This document shows positions 13,423 through 24,375 of a stretch of DNA of 64,000 nt, one piece after another. The notes under the pieces are model-generated. The model was not told where the DNA came from. It did not search any database and saw only the letters and a program-made list of their open reading frames with translations. Numbering within the stretch: the stretch's first letter is position 1; every line of letters begins with the position of its first letter. Position numbers and translations under genes: made by a program. This stretch comes from Cunninghamia lanceolata (Eukaryota > Streptophyta > Pinopsida > Cupressales > Cupressaceae): NCBI GenBank assembly GCA_027924645.1, contig BSBN01001150.1:868001-932000 (forward strand), written 5' to 3'.

Positions 13423-13798
13423 AATCCACCCCCGAGCAACAATGTATATAAATAGATTTCAATCTTTTCTCAAGCATTTAATCTCATTTAATAATTATAC
13501 TTATTATCATCATAAAATCAATATTTCCATAAACATCAACTCCCCTAATCAATCAATTCCCAGAAAACATTAATCTCCCAATAATATTCATATAATCACC
13601 ATAAAACAATAATCCACCCCCGAGCAACAATGTATATAAACATATTTCAATCTTTTCTCAAGCATTTAATCTCATTTAATAATTATACTTATTATCATCA
13701 TAAAATCAATATTTCCATAAACATCAACTCCCCTAATCAATCAATTCCCATAAAACATTAATCTCCCAATAATATTCATATAATCACCATAAAACAAT
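13423..13798. repeat. Two-copy 188-bp tandem repeat in the LARD interior
   Basis: AATCCACCCCCGAGCAACAA opens both copies (13423 and 13611). I see only a few differences across the unit. The high identity compared with the LTR pair suggests a duplication younger than the insertion, or homogenisation. Confidence 0.9.
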
Positions 13799-14124
13799 AA
13801 TTTCCCAAACTCTCTTAACAACAAACTCTAAAATAAACTCCCATATCATTCAACTCCCAACACATTATTATTCTTCATAACAACTCCCAACAATACTCCC
13901 ACCTCAACACTAAATTTCAATCAATAAAATGAAATACATGAAGGATTTCATCATTCTATATTAAATATGTAACATACACATTCCTTATTAGATTCAATAG
14001 CCATATATTCATTATAAAAATTGAATCGTTTCTTTCTTACCTTCTTCCTCCAGCAACTCACAACCATACATTTATTCCAGAAAGTTTTCAGTTATCCCAT
14101 ACCACAGTAGTTTCTAATAAACTT

Positions 14125-15235
14125 GATAATCGCTCACACAAAACAACCATAGCTCACACAAAGCATCCATAGCTCACATAGAGCATCCAACCACTATAAC
14201 AATGCTTATACCAGAATTTCTTCATTACTTATCATAGAAGTATCATTATAAATTACTGATAATCAAATTCATTGCAATATATATTCTCTTACAATTTAAA
14301 CATCACATTGAATATTAGTTTCATTCATCATGTATACTTTTAATGATATCAAAATGATTAGTGCCAAATATAACCTTAACGCCATAGATTAGTCCTTACA
14401 CAATTTCACAACATACATTCTCCAAGCCATCCCTCCCATATACAACCTACTAGGGCATTCTACACATTTCACATTACTTCACTCAAGCCAGCAACAATAA
14501 AGCCTCAAAATACAAAAGTTTTCAATGAGTAAAGATTTCAAATATAATTAATAAATAAAATTTCATATAAAAACAAACTGCTTAACGAAAAAAAAAATAG
14601 TTCTAAACAAAACCAAAATACTTAATAGAATATCCTTGAGGAAAAAGGACAATAAACAACCAAATATTTAAGAAATCTTCAAACTGCTAGCTCACTAAAA
14701 CAAATAAGAAAATTAAAATTTCAAATATTCTCACAAAACTGAACATCCCAATCACTACGTGACTTCAAACGAGCCAGCTAAGGGGAGGAGGGGAATGTGG
14801 TGGTCTCAAACCACATGGAGCTCCAACATATACCACAAAAGAAATAAACCATGGAATTTATGCAATTATAAATATTCAACAGTTATGAGTAAACAAAGTT
14901 TAGAAAACTCCCTTTTTCACAATGTAGCTCCCTTATCACATTTGTAGCTCCCTTATCACCACAGAGCATCAACAACAACTTCCATAAATCAATAGCTCAC
15001 ATAGAGCATCAACAACTCCCAATAGCTCCCATAGATCACAACAACTCCCAATAGCTCACACAGAGCACAATATCTCCCAATAGCTCACACAGAGCATTAA
15101 TAATGGCTCGCATAGAGCAAAATCAATGGCTCACACAGATCAAAATAAATGGCTCACACAGAGAAAAATAAATGGCTCACATAGAGCATGGCTCACATAG
15201 AGAAAAATAAATGGCTCACACAAAGCATGATGTTA
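14125..15235. repeat. Array of GCTCACACAGAGC hairpin-like units in the LARD interior
   Basis: Variants of AATGGCTCACACAGAGCA recur at about 14125-14190 and then densely at 14980-15235, spaced roughly 25-35 bp. Each unit has GCTC and GAGC arms around a 5-base centre, so each could form a short hairpin. The flanks alternate between AACTCCCAATA and AAAATAAATG types. Confidence 0.75.
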
Positions 15236-16121
15236 GTATCATATCAAATCATTGAATCCATTAATAATCTGAAATAAACAACAAATTTCTTACCTCTTTT
15301 CTCCATATTCAAATCTCTTTTGCAATTTTCATCCATTTTCTTCTATCTTTTCATATTCCTTCCAAAAATCTATTACAAAAGTTTTTATAGCTCTTCTTTT
15401 CTCCAGCATATCCCATAACTCTGTTGATATCTTTGCAACTTACACAATTTTCTTCATAAACTTTTTTTTCTAAACAAGATCTGTTTTCAGAGGCATTAGC
15501 AATATCCAATAGTACAAATCTTTTTAGAAATTATTTTCTATAGCATATGGTATCCTTGTAAAATATACATATAAAATGTTTTCTTGCTTAATAATCATAA
15601 ACAATATACAATCATTTTATTTCACAACCCTCCCTTGTTTATACTCCCATACCTTTCCAGTAAAATATCCAATAATTCATCAATTCCAGGCTATAAGACC
15701 ATGATCATTATTCACAATATTATTACTAAAATATATTCAAGCAACCAACTTAGAGATAAACACAATTCATTTCCTCAATCAAATTACTACCCATATAAAC
15801 AATAGATCTTTTATTAATGATCATGTCATAATAGAAATATTCTTAAATATCATACCTTGATCATTCATTCCTGAATCAACTCATTATCTTTTCAACCTTC
15901 CATTTTTCAAACAATCTAGTATATTCACAGCAACCTTAACTCTATAAAGATTCAATTAGAGAAAATGACAACTCTTTCTTTTACGAAAAATGATTCACTT
16001 TTTTTTTTCCTTCTATTAAAACTGTTTGCATTTCTTCATAAAACAAATAATTGGGCCACTCTTCTAGTGAAATAGGTTCAACCTTTTTTTTTTCCAAAGC
16101 TCCCAAGTGTTGCAACCTGGT

Positions 16122-16132
16122 GCTCTGATACC
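16122..16132 (-). other. LARD primer-binding site, initiator tRNA-Met type
   Basis: The minus strand reads GGTATCAGAGC, two bases (TA) inside the 5' LTR end GGGCATTACA. The plant iMet PBS is TGGTATCAGAGC, so one base at the start is lost. A second copy lies in the extra leader at 9425-9435, mutated to GGTATCAGAGT. Confidence 0.85.
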
Positions 16133-16134
16133 TA

Positions 16135-19100
16135 TGTAATGCCCAGACAAGAAATTATCAATTTATTACAATAATTTAATAAAATATTTAGAAATAGTAA
16201 AGATATAATAATAAGATTACGGGGAAATTTTTTCTTCTTTTAAATAAATATCATCCAAATATACAAATTAAATTTCTTCATATTCAAATATACATATTTT
16301 CAATATTTGTCTTAAGATCATCCTTTCAAATGTGAAAAGATACTTCCTTAGTTCCGGTAACCTACACAACAAATAGACCTGGATCTGCACATTCGTTATA
16401 AACATTAGATCCACAAAATTGACCATCAAACATTTCAAATAGTAATAAATAGAATAAATATCATAAATAACAAGCCTAAGGCCCTAGGGGCCAACCTAAT
16501 GTATCGGGGGCTCATCCATGATGGCCTTGCCTACGTACAAGTAGCGTAGAGACTTTGTAGTTCAGAACTTGACTGAAAACACAAGATGGTATCATAACTC
16601 ATATGCATTTTATAATCCCACAACATCCAACAATACATTTCTCATAACCAAGACATACAGTTACAAGAAATTATTCATTACATCATAATCACAGATCATT
16701 ACATCATTTCGAAATATAAAGTTTAACAAACAATAAGTACTTATATCATCTTAATACATCCTTATTGATCTTTTATTAATTCAAGTCTATCACATTTTTC
16801 TCTTATACAACATACACATAAGAGAAGTACTAAGCTTATAAACATTGAATAACAACATGTTAACCAATAAGTACCTTAAGTTCCAAAAGAAACTCAATCA
16901 CAATAAATTTACAAATCATTATCAACCTTATAGTCTAACTACCTCAAATCACACTAGAATTTACATACGAAATATAATTCAACATGTTAACATCCTTAAA
17001 ATTTATTTAACCATCGTTCACAAATAACGTTCAAGCAATCAAGCATTTAGATATAGTGCAAGAGCACATCATAATAACGATATACAAAACATATAATCAC
17101 GACTAAAATCAATCGAATACAATGTAATATGCAATATGTTTGCTCTTTCAATTTCAATTCAACTCGATCAAGAGACTAACTAAATCTCAACTCTCTCTCT
17201 CTCTCTCTTATATGTTATAGTAAAAATATTAACTGAGCTAATCACCACTATCTAAACAATATCCAAGCTACTATAAATTGGATTACTTCTAATGATGGAG
17301 CTCAAAAGATAGAGAACAAGATTCTTTTGGAAATACTAATAATATATTGAACCCTAATATGATAATCAATGTCAACATCATTCCAACCTCATGTTCCTGA
17401 GAGATATAGTTTATATAGAAATGATCATTTCATTTTCAGGTGAGCTAGATGTATTACAACTTATCCCCAAACATCTCATACAAACAACTTTGGTAGTCAT
17501 AAACAAGTCATATATCTAAACAACTCAAGAGTATTATTGTCAAATATACCTCCAAAACGAATGCTTTCTGTTATGACAAGAACATGTTTCTTAAAATAGA
17601 TATGAAAATATCTGAATATATATGACCCATCAAAATTGATTACCACGTTTTATGCTATATTATATTAATGTACACCATATAATATAAGTACACTACATTA
17701 CATTATTAATTACCATAATGAATAAGACTGGTGATGGCCAAACTGAGTGAAGAAACTTAGGTTATCCATTTACGTTGGCAAAAAAGCCAGAACACGACTA
17801 CACTAGTGTTTGTTTTCCCTTTGCCAACATATCACAGGCAATTTCGACTCTAATAACAACACTTACTAAATTGACAATCTCTGACAGTAATTACCAAAAT
17901 AGAAATATGTCTAATACTAATAAGTAAATGTATCTTCAGACCAACTAATTCCATTATCGTTTTCAATCAGTCATTCAATATAAATACATTAACAATTCTA
18001 GCCATTTATGCATGTAAACTATGAAAGCATTAATAGAACACACACACTGCTTGACTTAATGCCTCAAAGAGCAAAACATGTTTTAAGAGGCCATTAAATT
18101 CATAAATCTAGTTTGATGCCATAAATATAATGGGGAAACGTTAAAGGTCTAGTCTAAGAAAAGAAGGTGGTTATCATATAAAAGACATCGTATATGTTGC
18201 TTCTATAGGGAAAAACTAATCGATTCAGTTAACATTAATGTCTTCCTATTTAGAATGGACTCCTTTAAGTTTTATTGTGAAATAAACTAAAAATTGATGT
18301 TACCAAAATAGCGAATATATTATCAAACGCTAGTTGAATAACACATATATATTAAACCCTACTAATTTTTGGTTACTCTGAAAATGCTAGTTGAATAACA
18401 CATATATATTAAACCCTACTTGACATTTTCTATTATTAGTGGGGCGTTGAGGCTTCATGAAGCCATGGCTCCCAGAAAAACATAACATTTTCTTCATTAT
18501 AAAAGAATACATCAAACAATGATATCATCACTATTTATAATAATTTGAAGTCGTCTAAAGAAAAGTTAAATTTTACAAAGGTATTTATAAGAATAGAACT
18601 TAGAATATCAAACTAATGACTGTCAGCAAAGACAGGTTATAGCTTCAGGATAATTAGCATGTCTTCCCTAGAATAGAAACTCTCAAAAGAGACAAAGTGT
18701 AGTAGACATACTTGTCCAGGAAACAGTTACAATTTCTCCTACAGTATTAGGAAAACATTCTACATGTCTTTACCTCATAAAGAGGGCTCAGCAGGTTCTC
18801 AAATTGACCCCTGAATAAAATCTATATTACTTGCATCTTATTACTTACTTCTATGTCACCGTTACAGATATGAAGAGCAAGAAATAAGAACTTGCATTGA
18901 AGTCATGTAGGCAAAGTCATGGATAATAACTAATAGCAGATTTAGGGTGAATATATCTTTGATAATATCAAGCTTTGACTCTTCATCATTGCTAACAAGA
19001 TCACCAAACTATGCTAGTGCACTCACAACACTTACCTTAACTCTTTCATTTCCAAGAATAACTCTGCTTTATATATATAACAAATATACCTACTAGGATT

Positions 19101-19814
19101 TGCAGTCCTTGGTTCTTTGTGACCAAGAAAATGTAGAATTTTACAACACAAATAGCTTGTCAGTAGTATAATAAGATCCAGGCAATGATTTTCTATGATG
19201 AGATATTAAAGAGGAAATATATTAAAATTCACTGTTTCGGGAGTCCACAATAGATCAATAGGATTAGAAGATAGAATGATATTCAATGACAATAGGGCTG
19301 ATTAGATAAATGCCAATTTTGTGTTCTATTGCACAGATAGAGAAAAAAGTAACTAAACACATAACATTGCCTATATCCCAAACGACTAATTTATATAACA
19401 TACCTATGTTGAAAGATGTGTAAATCCACACTCTTTAATATACTCATAGAGATGAGACATGCCATTTTTTCTTTGTTTCTGGAACATCCCCTGTAAGAAT
19501 AAGAATAGAATTCTACAATGGAAAACTCCACCTTCTTTTCATTTCTTGATCTTCTAATATTGCATAACATGACATTTCATCTTCCACAAGAAACTGAAAA
19601 TAAAATGACTCTTCTACTTATGTTTCCATCACCCATAATCTTATAAACTAAAATTAGCTCCACTGAATAAATATCAGTCCCATCTCTTGAATAAAATAAA
19701 ATAATCCTTATAAAATCTATAAGCATAAAATAACAGTCTAAATAATTATTTATGTAAACATATAACTAATTAATTATCATAACTAATAAATAATTTTTAT
19801 GGATATGCCTTACA
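16135..19814 (-). repeat. LARD 5' LTR (3680 bp)
   Basis: Same termini as 9438-13118. Local differences from its partner include a longer CT run near 17190-17210 and a small tandem duplication around 18325-18420. The PBS lies just outside its left edge, identifying it as the 5' LTR of a minus-strand element. Confidence 0.9.
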
Positions 19815-19991
19815 CCTAAGTTCAAATCCTCATAGGGACATCTAATGTGGAATTCTAAGTTGTGAGTCTTGCTCTTCCATAGTTGGATTCTAATGTGGAT
19901 GTGTTCAAATTACTAAGTGTTCATTCTTGGGGATGAGGAGCCCCATGTTGTGGCCTCACCAGTTCATAGCTCCGGTAAAAAAAAAAAAGCG
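19815..19991 (+). mobile_element. SINE-like 3' portion with B box and poly(A)
   Basis: Immediately after the LTR, AGTTCAAATCC (19819-19829) matches the Pol III B-box consensus GGTTCGANTCC at 9 of 11 positions. About 150 bp of unrelated body follows and ends in a run of A at about 19978-19988. No A box is present, since the left side is cut by the LARD. It could also be a chance B box before an A-run. Confidence 0.4.
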
Positions 19992-21065
19992 TTCACTAAT
20001 AAAAAAAATTATTTGTTAATATTATATTGGGTGCGTATGCTTTGTAAGTTGCCCATGTGGTAAATAAGAATAAAACTATTTATCCCACATGCATCGAATA
20101 GTAGTAAGTACCTTTAGTAAGACCCTTATATTGTAATAACTTCTCAAGTGGAAGTTATCTTGAATATTTGTAATTGGAGTGTATGTTAGATTGGGACATT
20201 GCCCTCTTAAAGTGGCACTATGAAGATAATATAAAGCATTCTATTGCTATCTTTACTGTGTATATCAATGTGCATTGTTTTTATTTATCTTATTAGGCTC
20301 CTTACATAAACACTTAACTGGATTTAATATTTCACTAATTCTAGGAAATCTTCCTCAAAGGTTTATTCTCCTCAAAGACACTCTATATTTGAAAGACATG
20401 TTATACTTTAGCTTAAACAAGGTCGTAATTTGTTATAACACACTCTTTGAGACACATGAAGATTATTAGGGCCCACATGAAATGTGGTATTCTCATGTTA
20501 CCTTCTATTAGAGATTTCATATGCAACCAAAAGTGAGTAAGGATAATTTATGTTTTGGTATCTAGATAAAAAAGGGATCAATAATTGGTTGATCCCATAA
20601 TAGTGTGTCCACTTGTGGTATATACCGAATTTTTCCTTAAATCACGTATTTTTTTTAATAATGGTTTAAGCCTAGAGGGGTTCCATATAAGGGGGTTTGA
20701 TTGAAGGGTGCTAGATCAAACCTCCTTGGATATGACCTCCTTAAGCTTAAATCAAACACCCGATGGAGCCTCCTCCACACCTATCAAAATACAAACAAAA
20801 CCAACAGTTTTGCTTCACCTTTTGGGCGATAAAATGAAATCATTTGGAAATGTCATTTTGTATTATGTAGTATTAGATTTACAAAAATTATAATATGTAT
20901 TATGTTTGCTTTAATATATATTTTTTTAAATTATAATGAATGTAGGTCCATTACGAAAAAATAACATATTAAAATATGTTTTAGTCCCATTTCTCCGTGG
21001 AGCACTTCAGATAGAATTTAAAAAGGGAAAGAAGCTTCAAAGTGAGTTTAGACCTAAAGTCACAT
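19992..21065. other. No gene recognised
   Basis: AT-rich sequence with only short stop-bounded frames, no repeat pair elsewhere in the window and no termini that I can identify. Confidence 0.5.
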
Positions 21066-21098
21066 CTAAACTAATTAATCCCCTATTAATTAGTTTAG
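21066..21098. repeat. Perfect 14-bp inverted repeat with 5-base loop
   Basis: CTAAACTAATTAAT (21066-21079), CCCCT, then ATTAATTAGTTTAG (21085-21098). The arms are exact reverse complements. The right arm falls where the adjacent mobile-domain homology ends, so it may mark a breakpoint. Confidence 0.85.
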
Positions 21099-21377
21099 AC
21101 CATTAACCAGTAGCTTGAGGATGCGATAAACATCCTCAAGAGTGATGGTGATCTCACCAGTGGGAAGCAAAAATGAACAAGTCTCTAGCTGATACCGCTC
21201 TATAATAGCTGTAATCAGAGCTCTATGAGCTCGCAGCACTGGCATCGACATAGTTGTCAAAAGCCCTAACCTCGCCAGTCGGGCCCGGGTGGCATCATCA
21301 AACTGATCAAATAATACCATCACAGATGGCACACGCAACTCCTGCGAGGATACTATAAACAACCTCGTATCTTGCAT
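21090..21377 (-). pseudogene. Plant mobile domain (PMD/MAIN-like) gene fragment
   Basis: This 95-codon frame begins MQDTRLF and contains FLLPTGEITITLEDVYRIL (residues 69-87), which I recognise as the N-terminal signature of the plant mobile domain family, found in MAIN-like nuclear proteins and carried by Mutator-like and gypsy elements. In intact proteins the domain continues for well over 200 residues. Here homology stops at LLVNG, at the edge of the 14-bp inverted repeat, so the gene is truncated. No transposase is visible nearby. Upstream (to the right on the minus strand) lies a motif array that could be its former leader. The function of this copy is almost certainly lost. Confidence 0.7.
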
Positions 21378-21489
21378 TCACAGTTTTCTGGTCAAAAATC
21401 TCCCTATCTTTTTCCAAACCCCCCTTTTCTTCTAATGTGGAAATCCAAAAGCATTTTGGTGCCACAACAGACCATATTTTGCACCATTT

Positions 21490-21925
21490 CTAAGGATGGC
21501 GCTACCATATTTCTCAAGGGTGCTAATTCATATTATAGCACCACTGCACAACCTCTTCGTGCCATTTACGGAAATGGTGCCACCCTTCCATTTGGTGCCA
21601 ATCTAACGAATGGCACCATTTCTCCCGATAGCGCATATATCACATATGGTGCTACTCCTCCATATGGCGCCAATCCTAAATATAGTGCCACTATCTAGCA
21701 TAGTGCTTATCTAGACGATAGCGCTACCCTTCTCCCTATATGGCACCAAAATGCCAAAACCCTAACCCTTGCACACATTGCGCTACTACAGAATATAGTA
21801 CCAAAACATTAAACACATGGCGACAATCCGCCTCTATTCTACCCTAGAGGATAGCGCTAATCTAGAGGATTGTGCTAATCTGCTTCTTTTTAGCGCTGCA
21901 CGATCTTGCGATAGCGCCACCATGC
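21490..21925. repeat. Degenerate array with about 18-bp period, core RTRGYGCYA
   Basis: Units such as ATGGCGCCAAT, ATAGTGCCACT, ATAGCGCTACC and ATGGTGCTACT recur with starts near 21573, 21590, 21611, 21627, 21646, 21663, 21682, 21699 and 21717, a spacing of 16-21 bp. Looser units occur on either side. The core GGCGCC/AGCGCT is itself palindromic. The stretch is markedly richer in GC than its surroundings. Several short plus-strand frames run through it, but they look like by-products of the repeat. Confidence 0.7.
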
Positions 21926-24060
21926 CAATCCCTAATTCTCGAACCCAAAAATGCGACAAAAATCAAAAAATCACAAAGCTAGGGTTAGGCCCTACCTGGG
22001 GTCCAACCTTCGGTGCCCAGCCATACGATTAGAAATGCTAAAAAATGTGGGTGAGTCGTGGGAATCTGGGGTTGCGCTCTGCCATCTCTCCTTTGCTCCT
22101 TCTTCTCAAGAATTCAATGTGTGCAAATGTGGCACCTTTAGGGCCCACTAGTCTAAATATAGTAAGCCATGTCATCCTTCCGTCCACTCTTTTTCCCTTC
22201 TAGGGTGCAGATCACAACCTTTTGCCTCCGTTTTTCTTCCCTTCATCTTCCTTTTCCATCCTCCATCCAACCTTCACTCCCGTCGCGTCCTTTCAAGAGC
22301 TCACCTAAAATTTTTTTATTTTTTGGGCCACCTCTCAAGGGGGCACCCTCACCCATCTTATTCCTTCCCGGCAGCTGGGCATATTTTTTCTTTAACTTGA
22401 CGCCACTTTCCTGCTAGGTCCTGACGCCACGTCAAAGAGGGGCAAAAGATATAGACACCTAAAAATGTCTTCATTGTCAAACTGACTCCCGACATCCCTA
22501 AACATACGAATTTCCCTTCTAATCAATTAATTAAATTTTTATTTGATTAATTATCCCTTCATCACCTAATTTTTCATCATTCTATCCCCAACAATTAGAT
22601 TAATTTTATTAATTCAATAGTTCAAACCTTAGCCAATTGATTAAATAAATATGCAATATTTATTTGGTTAATTTTTCCCTCCTCACTAAATCCAATTAAT
22701 TATTTAAATCATGTTTAACTAATTAATTCATCCTATTAATTAACCTATCCCTACCCTAGGTAATTGAATAGTCATTATTTAATTGCCTAGCCTAGCCTAA
22801 CTCATCCTAGCCTTAGGATTAATTAAATAAAACCTTATTTAATTAATCTTAAAACTCCCATTAAAGTGGTCAAACCTAGCTTAACACCCTTCCCCACATC
22901 CTCCAAATAAAAAATTAAAATATATCCCATGTAAATCATTTTTTTATAAAAATATGTCCAACATCACATTTAATACCTCTTACACCCCTTACCCATGCCA
23001 TGCCTCATTTATATCCACTCTTCCCCAAATGAATTTTTAATTCATTTTACCTTTCCCCATGTGAATTTTTAATTCACAAATAATCCATCTCACCCAACCT
23101 CATTTAATTCACCCCTTTCCCAAAAAGAATATAAAATTCATCTTTATTCCTAGCCCTCCATCCTCTAAGATGAAATCTAGGCCCTCCACATCATCTTCAT
23201 CCTCCACCATTGATCACCTTATTTTAACATCCTGATCTAGATGACATCACGTCATCTTGGCCTAATGAAGAACGCTAAACTTGTTGTCATCATCTGAATA
23301 TTAACTATCACTTGGATCTTAACTTAGTATCCAAACATTATTTTAACATCCATATCCTGATGACATCATCCTATCCCGATGCGATATATAAGATGGATCT
23401 ATGCTGACATCATCATGATCTTAAGCCAAGGGGATATTTCACATTCCCATTATCTGGATCCTATTCTAATATCCTCATCTCAATGATGTCACCTTATTAT
23501 GCTACAATGAAATAACTTTTTCTTGCTAACGTCATCTGGACCTTAACTCGATATCCACAACCCAGATCAGACGGTAATGCATCCTCATGGGAGAATCTTG
23601 TCAGCAAGAAATATTCTCCGCACTATTGCGAGATGATGACACGTGTCCATATGCATATCCCTACTTATTATGATCAGCATATTTGGAACTTGATAAAAAT
23701 TCCTTGGTCAATGAAGGTTAACCTGACCCATGATGATGTCATCTAGATATTCATATCTAGATGTTCACATGAATATTCCTTGTCTGGATATCTGTTTCCC
23801 ATATACCCGCGCTTTGCGCATTTAATGCAATATGAAGGCCATTGTCATTTAAATTTAAACACATGCCAATAGACACCTATAGTGATCTTGTGTAATCTTG
23901 TTAAAGGAGGATGTCAAATCACCTTGACACCATTAATAAGCCCTAAAATAATGAATTGCTAAAGGTAAAAGGGAATTATATCATCATAATCGACATAATT
24001 GCATTCGAGAGCCCTAAATTCCTACTGTTAAGAGCTATATCATGAACCAGAGCTGAGTCA
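21926..24060. other. No gene recognised; AT-rich block and CRE-like motif region
   Basis: 22.15-22.45 kb is C- and T-rich. 22.5-22.87 kb is dominated by TAATTAATT/ATTAATTAA words. 23.19-23.80 kb carries repeated TGAYRTCA motifs, listed separately. Nothing codes convincingly. The last part may be promoter for the gene starting at 24376. Confidence 0.5.
23242..23741. promoter_or_regulatory. Cluster of six TGAYRTCA (CRE/TGA-box-like) motifs
   Basis: TGACATCA occurs at 23242, 23361 and 23405. TGATGTCA, its reverse complement, occurs at 23484 and 23734. The variant TAACGTCA is at 23527. The first lies in ATGACATCACGTCATC, which is nearly palindromic. Plant bZIP factors of the TGA class are known to bind TGACG/TGACGTCA-type sites. 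The cluster ends about 640 bp before the copy 1 start codon, and the surrounding phrase (ATCC...TGATGACATCA) recurs as a degenerate repeat. A regulatory role is inference. Confidence 0.4.
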
Positions 24061-24375
24061 GGAGAGCAAAATTGCAGAAGAATACTTCATCCAGAGCTTC
24101 TATTCGATCATCACCACATCCATAACAGGTTAAGGAAGCATACACATGTATGCATAAAAATCCTATTCATCTGGTTATTTCACAAAATTGTATCATGATT
24201 AATTAAAGAGAGGGTAAACGGTGAACATCAATAGTGATTATGCATTGTCAAATTTAGTTCGTAGGATTTAGGCATGTTAACCATTTTAGAGAATGAAAAA
24301 TCAATATTGTGCTAACCCTAGACAGACAAATATATGTTGTTATTTGATACTAGAACATTTGAATTGCAGGAAGAA
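24060..24375 (+). other. Probable 5' UTR with a 241-bp intron, copy 1 gene
   Basis: CATAACAG|GTTAAG gives a donor at 24129, and TTTGAATTGCAG|GAAG gives an acceptor ending at 24369, six bases before the ATG at 24376. CTAGAAC, about 20 bp upstream of the acceptor, could be the branch region. An intron in the leader suggests descent from an ordinary cellular gene or a spliced retroelement leader. Not proven without transcripts. Confidence 0.4.

Larger units (their letters stand above)
13119..16134 (-). other. LARD internal region, non-coding
   Basis: About 3.0 kb, very AT-rich, with no frame longer than about 70 codons and no retroviral motif. It contains a 2 x 188-bp tandem repeat and an array of GCTCACACAGAGC-like units, both listed separately. 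Confidence 0.8.
9334..19814 (-). mobile_element. LARD-like non-coding LTR retrotransposon with extra leader fragment
   Basis: Minus-strand order is: 5' LTR (19814-16135), PBS, about 3.0-kb internal region, PPT, 3' LTR (13118-9438), then a second copy of the PBS plus leader (9437-9334). No Gag, protease, RT or integrase can be read in the internal region. Long LTRs, a short non-coding interior and intact PBS and PPT fit the LARD class (large retrotransposon derivatives). By eye the two LTRs differ by several substitutions per 100 bases plus small indels, so the insertion is not recent. The leader beyond the 3' LTR means this is not a simple LTR-internal-LTR insertion. Confidence 0.85.

Noticed and set aside
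14125..15235. CRISPR array (regularly spaced short repeats)
   Set aside because: Plant nuclear context, degenerate repeats, variable spacing, no cas genes; it is an element-internal motif array.
16122..16132. tRNA-like sequence GGTATCAGAGC read as a tRNA-Met gene
   Set aside because: Only the 3'-end complement is present, next to an LTR end; it is a primer-binding site, not a gene.
21372..22417. Overlapping plus-strand frames of 66-108 codons
   Set aside because: They run through the 18-bp array and pyrimidine-rich DNA, overlap one another in different frames and lack any protein-like pattern.
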